NCBI GenBank assembly: GCA_964371155.1
Contig: CAYJLI010000004.1
Coordinates: forward strand, 18,461-82,460
Reading direction: 5' to 3'
From: CAYJEQ01 sp964371155
Lineage (GTDB): Bacteria > Bacillota > Clostridia > Oscillospirales > Ruminococcaceae
Length of the DNA stretch: 64,000 nt
Of the stretch, positions 7,686-15,607 are shown in pieces. The translations under genes and the position numbers were made by a program. The notes beneath the pieces are model-generated. The model made no database searches, had not been told where the DNA came from, and was given only the letters and a program-made list of their open reading frames with translations. Each line of letters opens with the position of its first letter. Position 1 is the stretch's first letter.

Positions 7686-9245
7686 ATGAAAATTCTATCA
7701 CAAAACACAAAGAAAATTAAAGAGGTTATACTCACCGACGGAAAACCCTCACTTGAAGAATTCATGGCAGTGGTGCGCTATGGCGCCAAGCTCAGCTTTA
7801 GCGATGAGATGGTAGCGACTATAAACAAAAGCCGTGCCTTAATCGAAAAATTCCTGCATGAAGGCAAAATCATCTACGGTGTAACCACTGGATTTGGCGA
7901 AAATGTTAGATACACAATCTCACCAGACGATGCCGAGGCACTCCAAAGAAATATTGTGCGCTCCCATGCCTGCGCAGTGGGCAAACCGCTTGAAAGAGAG
8001 CCTGTAAGGGCGATTATGCTCATGATGATAATAAACAGTGCAAAAGGTCATGCAGGCATTAGAATTGAAACCCTCAATCTCATAAAAGACATGCTAAATA
8101 AGGATTTAATCCCATTCGCACCAGGCGAAGGCTCGGTGGGTTATTTAGGCGTTGAAGCACATTTTGCAATGGCATTCATGGGTGAGGGCAAAATATATAA
8201 AGATGGTAAAAAAGTGAATGCGGCTGAGGTGCTCAAAGAAAATGGCCTCACCCCTGTTACATTCCAGTGCAAAGAGGGACTTTCACTGCTAAATGGTACA
8301 ATCACAGTAACAGCACTCGGACTCTTAGCTCTTTATGATGCCGAAATTACTATGAAGAATATCGAAATAGCGGGCGCACTCACATATGAAGCACTAAGAG
8401 GGACAATTAAAGCGCTTGACCCACGCATACACAATGCAAAAGCACATAAAGAGCAACAACTATCCGCCCAAAATCTGCTTAAAATGCTTGATGGCAGTGA
8501 AATAAGTGAAAAATATATCGACAATAAGGTGCAGGATGCATATGCACTTAGAGCAATGCCGCATATTCACGGCGCAGCAAGAAAACTGATAAAAGAAGCA
8601 CATGAAGTAATAGTGAATGAAATGCACTCCACAAGTGATAACCCAGAAGTTTTCCCAGATGGTGACTACGGTGCGGCGCTAATGTGCGGAAATTTCGATG
8701 GCAGTTATGTTGGTTCTCATGCAGATATGATTTCTATGTCCTCGGCAATTGTGGCAAATCTCGTTGAAAGACTGATCGACAGAATGGTAAACCGCAACCT
8801 AAATGACGGACTGCCTGCATTTTTAGTGTCAAACCCAGGGCTAAACAATGGATTTATGATTCCGCAGTACACAGCAGCAGGGCTTGTGGGGGAAATTAAA
8901 GTTTTGGCACATCCCTCAACGATAGACAGCATATCCACCTGTGCAAATCAAGAAGACCCAGTGTCGCTCGCATATTTCGCTTCTAAAAAGGCGATAGACA
9001 GCATTGGCAAGCTACAATATTTAGTTGCGATACAGATATTCACTGCACTTCAAGCGATGGACTTTTTAAAACCGCTCAAACCATCTCCTACACTTGGAAA
9101 GTTAAGTGCATTTATCAGGGAGAAAGTACCATTTGTTGATGAGGATAGATTCCTCTACGATGATATCGAATACTTAAAAGAGCTTGTTTTTGACGAAACA
9201 TTTATCGAGCTTATCGAAAATGAAATTGGTGAGCTTTCCTTCTAA
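7686..9245 (+). CDS. HAL/PAL/TAL-family aromatic amino acid lyase homologue lacking the MIO triad
   Basis: This 519-residue protein has the full length and most signatures of the histidine/phenylalanine ammonia-lyase family: YGVTTGFG, QDAYALRAMPHIHG, STSDNPEVF and NNGFMIPQYTAA. In active family members the electrophile MIO forms from an internal Ala-Ser-Gly in the motif GSVGASGDLAPL. Here the motif reads GSVGYLGVEAHFA, so residues 153-155 are Tyr-Leu-Gly (8142-8150) and MIO cannot form in the known way. The conserved QEDHVSM is also changed, to QEDPVSL. Calling it HutH would therefore be unsafe: it may have another chemistry or a binding role. No hutU, hutI or formiminotransferase gene is nearby. 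The start is ATG with AGAGGTG upstream. Expression is probably sigma-54-dependent. Confidence 0.85.
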   Translation: MKILSQNTKKIKEVILTDGKPSLEEFMAVVRYGAKLSFSDEMVATINKSRALIEKFLHEGKIIYGVTTGFGENVRYTISPDDAEALQRNIVRSHACAVGKPLEREPVRAIMLMMIINSAKGHAGIRIETLNLIKDMLNKDLIPFAPGEGSVGYLGVEAHFAMAFMGEGKIYKDGKKVNAAEVLKENGLTPVTFQCKEGLSLLNGTITVTALGLLALYDAEITMKNIEIAGALTYEALRGTIKALDPRIHNAKAHKEQQLSAQNLLKMLDGSEISEKYIDNKVQDAYALRAMPHIHGAARKLIKEAHEVIVNEMHSTSDNPEVFPDGDYGAALMCGNFDGSYVGSHADMISMSSAIVANLVERLIDRMVNRNLNDGLPAFLVSNPGLNNGFMIPQYTAAGLVGEIKVLAHPSTIDSISTCANQEDPVSLAYFASKKAIDSIGKLQYLVAIQIFTALQAMDFLKPLKPSPTLGKLSAFIREKVPFVDEDRFLYDDIEYLKELVFDETFIELIENEIGELSF

Positions 9246-9261
9246 CTAAATATTTATAATA

Positions 9262-9311
9262 TTAGGGCTAAATTTTCTACCTGCGGGTGGAAGATTTAGC
9301 CCTAATTTTTT
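9262..9311 (+). terminator. Rho-independent terminator after the lyase homologue
   Basis: Two 20-nt arms (9262-9281 and 9286-9305) pair throughout, with two G-U wobbles, around a 4-nt loop. A run of six T follows on the plus strand. Confidence 0.9.
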
Positions 9312-9351
9312 ATCGATTATAAAGATATTATCCAAAGGCATCCGCAATAAC

Positions 9352-9366
9352 TGTCAAAACTTGACA
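9352..9366. repeat. Inverted repeat TGTCAA-N3-TTGACA
   Basis: The sequence TGTCAAAACTTGACA is a perfect 6-bp inverted repeat with a 3-bp centre in the 230 bp upstream of the mraZ promoter. It could be an operator, but no regulator is indicated. Confidence 0.3.
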
Positions 9367-9536
9367 ATATCAAAGTCTTGGCAAAATGCACAATTTATGA
9401 ACGAAATTACAATCATTTTTATAAAGAAAATATGTTCTTTTGACAGAAAGCAACAAAAATTACAGTATTCGTAACTAAAATGAGCATTTTGTCACTAAAT
9501 TGTAAACGAAAAGGTGATAACAAATCCTAAAATCTA

Positions 9537-9565
9537 TTGCATTTAATTAGCAAAAAAAGTATAAT
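9537..9565 (+). promoter_or_regulatory. Sigma-A-type promoter of the dcw cluster
   Basis: TTGCAT (9537-9542), a 17-bp spacer and TATAAT (9560-9565) predict transcription from about 9572, just before the MraZ boxes and mraZ. Confidence 0.75.
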
Positions 9566-9577
9566 AAATCTATATCA

Positions 9578-9612
9578 GTGGTGAATTGTGGTGACTGGTG
9601 GATAAAAAGTGG
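9578..9612 (+). promoter_or_regulatory. mraZ: MraZ-box operator (GTGG direct repeats at helical period)
   Basis: GTGG starts at 9578, 9588, 9598 and 9609, so the first three copies are exactly 10 bp apart and on one face of the helix. MraZ proteins are known to bind direct G-rich repeats with this spacing and repress their own operon. A further GTGG at 9623 overlaps the ribosome binding site. Placed right after the predicted start point, bound MraZ would block transcription. Confidence 0.75.
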
Positions 9613-9632
9613 TGAAAGGTAGGTGGCGTGCC

Positions 9633-10052
9633 ATGCTAATAGGTGAATATAGTCCTTCGCTCGATAGCAAGGGGCGTGTAAACTTTCCTTCAAAACTCCG
9701 AGAAGAGCTTGGAGAACGCTTTATTATCACTAAGGGACTCGATAATTGCCTTTTCGTATATTCACTCGGAGAATGGAAAGTGCTCGAAAATAAAATACGT
9801 GAACTGCCCATGAGCAAATCAAAAGGAATACAGAGATTTTTCTTTGCAGGTGCTACCGAAGTAGAAGCGGACAAGCAGGGCAGAATAATAATTCCGGCAA
9901 ACTTAAGAAAACATGCGAATTTAGAAAAAGATATAACAATAGTTGGCGTATCCGTAAGAGCGGAAATATGGGCAACTGACGCTTACCTAAGAAGTAGCGA
10001 AGAGCTCACCTCAGATATGATAGCAGATGTAATGGACGAATTAGGGTTTTAA
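9633..10052 (+). CDS. mraZ: Transcriptional regulator MraZ
   Basis: This protein of about 139 residues has the two AbrB-like halves of MraZ, each with the DxKGR-type motif: SLDSKGRVNFPSKLR near the start and EADKQGRIIIPANLR in the second half. It is the DNA-binding autoregulator of the division and wall cluster and assembles into rings in known cases. A GTG at 9609 would add eight residues, but AGGTGG at 9621-9626 and the family N-terminus MLIGEY point to the ATG at 9633. It is the first gene of the cluster, 85 bp before rsmH. Confidence 0.96.
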   Translation: MLIGEYSPSLDSKGRVNFPSKLREELGERFIITKGLDNCLFVYSLGEWKVLENKIRELPMSKSKGIQRFFFAGATEVEADKQGRIIIPANLRKHANLEKDITIVGVSVRAEIWATDAYLRSSEELTSDMIADVMDELGF

Positions 10053-10137
10053 CACCACCTCTAATAAACACATGGTGGGAAGTATAAGAAGATAATGAGC
10101 CCGATAATTATAATTTTAACATGATGGAGGGGACAAA

Positions 10138-11064
10138 ATGGAATTTAATCATATATCGGTTCTCCTCGGTGAATGCATGGACGGGCTAAATATAAAGGCT
10201 GATGGGATATATGTTGATGGCACCGCAGGAGGTGCAGGGCATTCATCGGAAATAGCGAAAAGACTCACAAGTGGTAGGCTTATAGCATTTGATAAAGACC
10301 CCGTTGCAGTGGAAAAAGCAAGAGAAAGACTTTCTAAATACCCAAATGCCACAGTGGTGGAAAGCGATTTTTCCGAAATGGCAAATGTGCTAAGCGATAT
10401 GGGGATAGATAAAGTGGACGGAATACTGCTTGACTTAGGAGTTTCTTCCTATCAGCTCGATACACCCGAAAGAGGATTTTCCTACAACCACGACGCACCG
10501 CTCGATATGAGAATGAGCAAAAAAGGAATAAGTGCTGCAGATATAATTAACGGCTACGAAAAGAAAGACTTAGTTAGAATTTTCAGAGAGTTTGGAGAAG
10601 AAAAATTCTCACTCCAAATAGCTTCAAACATAATCAAAAAACGCAGTGAAAAACCAATAGAAACCACTCTTGAGCTTGTGGATATAATAAGAATGTCCAT
10701 CCCAGCTGCCGCAAGGCGTGAGGGAGGGCATCCAGCAAAGAGAATATTCCAAGCGGTGAGAATAGCGGTAAATAGTGAACTTGAGAGCTTATCACTCTGC
10801 CTCGATACCGCATTCCAGAAGCTAAATGTAGGTGGGAGAATGGCAATTATCACATTCCATTCACTCGAGGATAGAATGGTGAAACAAAAATTTGTTGCAC
10901 TAAATAAAGGATGCATCTGTCCACCTGATTTTCCGATTTGTGTATGTGGCAATAAGCCAAAAGCAAAACTGATTAATAAAAAGCCGATAGAAGCAAGCGA
11001 AGAAGAGCTTGCAGTAAATAAAAGAAGTAAGAGCGCAAAGCTTAGAGTATGTGAAAAACTTTAG
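10138..11064 (+). CDS. rsmH: 16S rRNA (cytosine(1402)-N(4))-methyltransferase RsmH
   Basis: This 308-residue SAM-dependent enzyme methylates C1402 of 16S rRNA in the ribosomal P site. The N-terminal HISVLLGECMDGL, the SAM-binding VDGTAGGAGHS, the LLDLGVSSYQLD segment and the C-terminal FHSLEDRMVK are typical of RsmH (MraW). The start at 10138 has a GGAGGGG site at good spacing. Its place between mraZ and ftsL is the classical order. Confidence 0.97.
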   Translation: MEFNHISVLLGECMDGLNIKADGIYVDGTAGGAGHSSEIAKRLTSGRLIAFDKDPVAVEKARERLSKYPNATVVESDFSEMANVLSDMGIDKVDGILLDLGVSSYQLDTPERGFSYNHDAPLDMRMSKKGISAADIINGYEKKDLVRIFREFGEEKFSLQIASNIIKKRSEKPIETTLELVDIIRMSIPAAARREGGHPAKRIFQAVRIAVNSELESLSLCLDTAFQKLNVGGRMAIITFHSLEDRMVKQKFVALNKGCICPPDFPICVCGNKPKAKLINKKPIEASEEELAVNKRSKSAKLRVCEKL

Positions 11065-11091
11065 AAGTGTATAAAATAGGAGAGTGAAGAA

Positions 11092-11562
11092 ATGTCTACT
11101 AATAGGAATTTAGCCTATGACCTATCACAGTTTGAAACAAAACGCCCCGAGGTTGTAAAACCAAAACTTCATGTAGTTGAAAAAAAGAATATGGGCAACC
11201 CAACAGTAGCGGTTTCCACTGCGGCAGGCTATGTTATCGCTTGTGCGGTAATATTCTCCATAATTGCAATGATACTATATACAAATGCACTTATAAACGA
11301 AGTAGGAATAGAAGTTTCAAACCAAAATGAAATTTACGGAGAGCTTGTAGCTCAAAATGAGAAGATGCGCACCGATATAGAGCAAAGCATGTCGATAAGA
11401 GAAGTGGAAAGCTTTGCAAGGGATAGCCTTGGAATGGACAGCATAGAATCATACCAGATTGAGTATATTAATATGACACCGACCGACGAAATAGAAGTAG
11501 CAAAAGCGCCTGAGAAATCGGGCAATATAATATCTACTATTTTAGGAAAATTATTCTCATGA
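11092..11562 (+). CDS. ftsL: Cell division protein FtsL
   Basis: This 156-residue bitopic membrane protein has a cytoplasmic N-terminal segment, one transmembrane helix at about residues 43-67, a short coiled coil and a C-terminal tail containing SIREVESFARDSLGM. FtsL family members recruit and stabilise FtsQ/DivIB and the septal synthase. Sequence conservation is low in the family, so the call rests on topology, size and position between rsmH and the transpeptidase gene. A 157-bp gap with a hairpin follows. Confidence 0.85.
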   Translation: MSTNRNLAYDLSQFETKRPEVVKPKLHVVEKKNMGNPTVAVSTAAGYVIACAVIFSIIAMILYTNALINEVGIEVSNQNEIYGELVAQNEKMRTDIEQSMSIREVESFARDSLGMDSIESYQIEYINMTPTDEIEVAKAPEKSGNIISTILGKLFS

Positions 11563-11601
11563 AAAAAGTAATATTAATGCGAAAGTGATAAATATACTAT
11601 T

Positions 11602-11629
11602 AAGAGTTAAGATGATTTTCTTAGCTCTT
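11602..11629 (+). terminator. Hairpin between ftsL and the PBP gene (possible attenuator)
   Basis: AAGAGTTAAG (11602-11611) pairs fully, with one G-U wobble, with CTTAGCTCTT (11620-11629), and GATTTATTTG follows. It lies inside the cluster, so partial termination or RNA processing is more likely than full termination. Confidence 0.4.
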
Positions 11630-11719
11630 GATTTATTTGTAAATGCTTTTTTGAGAAAACAATAAAGGGCTTGCAAGGGGCAGGACTAACGCCGACATCG
11701 GAAAACAGGGAGAAAAACT

Positions 11720-13969
11720 ATGGCTAAATCAGCAAATAAAACTACAAAAGACCGAATAAGGATACTAATGTTTTTTATTGCATTCATTGGCTTTACTATT
11801 TTAATAGGCAGGCTCTATTACATACAGATTGTACAGGGCGAAATGTATCAGGCAAGGGCGCTCGACAATCAAATGCGCTCAGTGTCGATAACAGCGCAGA
11901 GGGGCTCGATATATGATGCAAATATGAATGTACTTGCTCAGAGTGCCACTGTTTGGAATGTCTGCCTATCGCCTGCTGAAGTAAAGGACGAAGCGGAGCT
12001 TAAGCTAATAATAGACGCCATAGGCCCCCTCATAGACAGGGACGAAGAGTACATAAGGGATAAAGCATCTCAGACAGAGAGCTATTATACCAGACTCCGA
12101 GAAGGTGTGGAAAAAGACATTGCCGACGAGGTGAATAAATTTATAGCGGAAAATGGTGTGCGCAGTGTATTTTTAGAGGAGGACAGCAAAAGATACTATA
12201 AATACGGCTCTTTAGCGTCCACCGTCTTAGGGTTTATGGGAGCGGAAGATAGCGGCGCATATGGGCTTGAAGCCTATTACAACGATGAGCTCAGCGGAAC
12301 CCCAGGCATGGTGGTATCAGCTAAAAATGCGGTGGGCACATATATGCCATACAGTTACCAAGAGGTATATAATGCCGAAGACGGCAATAATTTGGTGCTT
12401 ACAATAGATCAAAATATTCAACATTTTGTAGAACGACAACTTGAAAGTGCAGTAAAAGAGCATAATGTTGAGGAGCGTGCAGTCGCCATTGTTATGGATG
12501 TTAAAACAGGGGCGATTTTGGCAATGGCAACAGAAAACGACTTCGATCCAAACGAGCCAAGAACAATACATGACGAAGATGCATTAATGGAGCTTTCACT
12601 GCTCGACCCCGAGAGTGAAGAATACAGCGAAGCGCTTGTGCAAGCACAGTACGACCAGTGGAGAAATAAGGCGATAAGTGACCCCTATGAGCCGGGTTCT
12701 GTATTTAAGCTTATCACAGCGGCAGCGGCTCTCGATGCACAAACAGTCGAGCCCTATATAGAAACATTTAGTTGCCCAGGGTACCATGTGGTAGGCCCGT
12801 ATAGAATTGGATGTTGGAAAACCTCGGGGCATGGCAGTATAAATTTCTTTGAGGGGATAAAATTCTCCTGCAACCCCACATTTATGCAGGTGGTAGAACG
12901 CCTTGGCGCAGAGGAATTCTATGATTATTTTGACGCATTCGGATTTACCGAAGTTACAGGCATAGATATGCCGGGTGAAGCGTTAAACGAGGGGCTTTAT
13001 CACGACGTGGAAGCATTGTCGAAAATACCGGGTTCAGAGCTTGCGACAAGTAGCTTTGGGCAGACCTTTAAAGTTACCCCAATACAGCTTGCAAGTGCAC
13101 TTTGTGCAACGGTGAATGGCGGTTATCTAATGGAGCCGTATGTAGTGAGCGAAATCACCGACAGCAACGGAAATATAATATCCTCCACCGAGCCGACGGT
13201 TAAAAGGCAGGTTATATCGGAGGAAACTTCACAAATAATGCGAGACATGGTTGAGGGCGTAGTATCCGACCAAGTGGCTGGTTCTGGTAGGAGCATATAC
13301 ATGCCTGGATATAGAATAGGCGGCAAGACAGGTACATCCGAAAAATCGGATGAGCGTGTGGATGGGCAGACAGTGAGCTGGGTATCCTCGTTTTCAGGCT
13401 TTGCACCGATGGAAGACCCGCAGTTTTTAGTGCTTGTACTGCTTGATGAGCCTACTATGGAAAACATTTATGGTTCTGTAATAGCTGCCCCAGTTGTAGG
13501 AGGAATATTCTCCGACTTACTTCCATATATGGGCATAGAGCCAAATTACACCGAAGAAGACATAAAATCGATGGAAGTTGCGGTGCCATACCTAATAGGA
13601 AGCTCACTCAGTGAAGCGCAAACAAGCATATCCTCAAGAGGGCTGCAAATTAGAGTAATTGGCTCAGGAACTACCGTTACCGAGCAGGTGCCTGCAAGCG
13701 GTACGCCGATACCAATTGAGGGAACTGTAATAGTATATACCGACAGCATACCCGAAATAAGGGAGATTACAGTGCCCGATGTAATAGGGATGTCGGGGCA
13801 GGAGGCAAACAGGACGCTACTCAATGCAGGGCTTAATATTAAGCTCAGCGGAGCGGATATAGATATATCGGGATGCGTTGCAGAGACACAAAGTATTCCT
13901 GCTGGCACAGTGGTTGAAGAAGGAACTGTAATTGAAGTAAACTTTATTGATATCAATTTAGAGGGATAG
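11720..13969 (+). CDS. Class B penicillin-binding protein (FtsI/SpoVD type) with two PASTA domains
   Basis: This 749-residue D,D-transpeptidase crosslinks peptidoglycan at the septum or spore. One N-terminal transmembrane helix (about 14-33) is followed by the pedestal domain. The transpeptidase domain has the nucleophile in GSVFK (Ser327), the SCN motif (Ser383) and KTGT (536-539). Two PASTA domains close the protein (VPYLIGSSLSEAQ and VPDVIGMSGQEAN). With PASTA repeats and a position between ftsL and murE it could be the vegetative FtsI/PBP2B or the sporulation SpoVD. Only one such gene is in the window, so I do not choose. Confidence 0.93.
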   Translation: MAKSANKTTKDRIRILMFFIAFIGFTILIGRLYYIQIVQGEMYQARALDNQMRSVSITAQRGSIYDANMNVLAQSATVWNVCLSPAEVKDEAELKLIIDAIGPLIDRDEEYIRDKASQTESYYTRLREGVEKDIADEVNKFIAENGVRSVFLEEDSKRYYKYGSLASTVLGFMGAEDSGAYGLEAYYNDELSGTPGMVVSAKNAVGTYMPYSYQEVYNAEDGNNLVLTIDQNIQHFVERQLESAVKEHNVEERAVAIVMDVKTGAILAMATENDFDPNEPRTIHDEDALMELSLLDPESEEYSEALVQAQYDQWRNKAISDPYEPGSVFKLITAAAALDAQTVEPYIETFSCPGYHVVGPYRIGCWKTSGHGSINFFEGIKFSCNPTFMQVVERLGAEEFYDYFDAFGFTEVTGIDMPGEALNEGLYHDVEALSKIPGSELATSSFGQTFKVTPIQLASALCATVNGGYLMEPYVVSEITDSNGNIISSTEPTVKRQVISEETSQIMRDMVEGVVSDQVAGSGRSIYMPGYRIGGKTGTSEKSDERVDGQTVSWVSSFSGFAPMEDPQFLVLVLLDEPTMENIYGSVIAAPVVGGIFSDLLPYMGIEPNYTEEDIKSMEVAVPYLIGSSLSEAQTSISSRGLQIRVIGSGTTVTEQVPASGTPIPIEGTVIVYTDSIPEIREITVPDVIGMSGQEANRTLLNAGLNIKLSGADIDISGCVAETQSIPAGTVVEEGTVIEVNFIDINLEG

Positions 13970-13997
13970 CATTTTAGTGGCAACTACTTAAAAATTC

Positions 13998-14042
13998 ACT
14001 TTTATACTTTTCTCCACTGTTCAAGGGGAAAAGTATAAAAGT
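13998..14042 (+). terminator. Long hairpin between the PBP gene and murE
   Basis: The 18-nt arms 13998-14015 and 14025-14042 pair completely (one G-U wobble) around a 9-nt loop. No T-run follows. It may stabilise or separate transcripts within the cluster. Its TTTTCTCC...GGAAAAGT core resembles the hairpins at 37806 and inside the 30.5-kb repeat array. Confidence 0.5.
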
Positions 14043-14137
14043 ATTCTGCTATCAAAGTTATTGCTGTTTTATAGCGGCTTGCAAAATTTCTTTTGTTTTA
14101 ATTTAAATTTCAGACTAAAAAATACAGAGGTGGATGT

Positions 14138-15574
14138 ATGAAACTTTCAAAGTTAATGTTTGGTTATGAATATGATACAAAGCTAAGTGACATAGAGATA
14201 AAAGGCGTTACATCCGACTCAAGACTTGTGGAAAAAGGCAGCGTGTTTGTCTGTATAAAAGGTGTTAAAAGTGACGGACACGACTATGCTCAAAAAGCTG
14301 TTGAGCAAGGTGCGGCGGCGGTGATAACAGAGCGGGACTTAGGGCTTGATAAGCAAATTATAATTTCCGATAGCCGAAAGGCATATGGCGGCATCTGCGG
14401 CAATTATTTTGGCAATCCTGCAAGTAAACTTAAGATGATAGGTATCACGGGGACAAATGGTAAAACTACCTGCACATATTTAATAAAATCCATACTTGAG
14501 CACTGTGGCAAAAAAGTGGGTTTAATTGGCACAATACACAATGAAATAGGGGAAGTAGTACTCCCAGCAAGGCATACAACTCCCGATCCATTTTATCTGC
14601 ATGGCATGCTTTCCTCAATGCTTAAAAATGAATGTGAATATGTTATAATGGAAGTTTCCTCCCATGCGCTTGATCAGCACCGATTAGAGGGGATTGCATT
14701 CGAAGCAGGAGTTTATACAAATTTAAGTCAGGACCATCTCGACTATCATCATGATATGGAAAGCTATTATGAGGCAAAGAAAAAGCTTTTCGACATCTCA
14801 CAAATGGGAATAATTAATTTGGACGACAGCTATGGAGAAAGACTCTGCAAAGAAGCACCTTGTAAAATTTATAGCTATTCAAAAGAGAACAACGAAGCCG
14901 ATTTTGTGGCTAAAGATGTAAAAGGATACCCCGCATACAGCAAATTTGCCTTTGTGGGTGAGGGTATTATATTTAGAATGACGATAAATATGCCGGGAGG
15001 ATTTTCGGTGCAAAATGCTATGGCGGCGGCAAGCTGTGCCTTAGCACTTGGATTTGAGCCTCAGAAGATATCCGAGGGACTCATAGCCTGTGGTGGAGTG
15101 AGAGGGAGAACCGAGGTAATACACAGTGGTGAATTTACCGTAATAAGGGACTATGCTCATTCACCCGATTCACTTGAAAAGCTACTCACCACGGTAAGAG
15201 AATTTGCAAAGGGCAAAATAGTGCTTGTCTTTGGTTGTCCCGGCGAGAGGGACAGAAGCAAGCGCAAATACATGGGTGAAGCGGCGGAAAAATACAGCGA
15301 CTATATGGTAATTGCTGAGGATAATCCGAGAAGTGAACCTCAGAAACAAATAGCGGAAGATATAATTTTAGGCTTTTCTCCAAAGAACAAACGATATAAA
15401 GTTATCGACAATAGATATTTGGCAATAAAATGGGCATTGGAAAAGACGGAGGAAAATGATATACTAATACTTGCAGGCAAAGGGCATGAGGATTACCAAG
15501 TGCTAAATGATGCAACGCATTATTTCGACGAAAGAGAGATAGTGAAAAGTTTTATTGCTGAGCAGAAAAAATAA
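14138..15574 (+). CDS. murE: UDP-MurNAc-L-Ala-D-Glu ligase MurE, meso-diaminopimelate type
   Basis: This 478-residue cytoplasmic ligase adds the third residue of the stem peptide. It has the Mur-ligase P-loop GTNGKTT, the HTTPDP segment, EVSSHALDQHR and the motif DNPRSEP. DNPR is the known signature for meso-diaminopimelate, so the wall is predicted to be mDAP-type. The start at 14138 follows an AGAGGTGG site. The gene is 33 bp before murF. Confidence 0.96.
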   Translation: MKLSKLMFGYEYDTKLSDIEIKGVTSDSRLVEKGSVFVCIKGVKSDGHDYAQKAVEQGAAAVITERDLGLDKQIIISDSRKAYGGICGNYFGNPASKLKMIGITGTNGKTTCTYLIKSILEHCGKKVGLIGTIHNEIGEVVLPARHTTPDPFYLHGMLSSMLKNECEYVIMEVSSHALDQHRLEGIAFEAGVYTNLSQDHLDYHHDMESYYEAKKKLFDISQMGIINLDDSYGERLCKEAPCKIYSYSKENNEADFVAKDVKGYPAYSKFAFVGEGIIFRMTINMPGGFSVQNAMAAASCALALGFEPQKISEGLIACGGVRGRTEVIHSGEFTVIRDYAHSPDSLEKLLTTVREFAKGKIVLVFGCPGERDRSKRKYMGEAAEKYSDYMVIAEDNPRSEPQKQIAEDIILGFSPKNKRYKVIDNRYLAIKWALEKTEENDILILAGKGHEDYQVLNDATHYFDEREIVKSFIAEQKK

Positions 15575-15607
15575 GGTTTTCTGCTGAGTGTGGAGAGGGG
15601 GCGCATT

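Noticed and set aside
7686..9245. Annotation as functional histidine ammonia-lyase HutH
   Set aside because: The Ala-Ser-Gly triad and the QEDH histidine are both replaced, and no other histidine-degradation gene is near.
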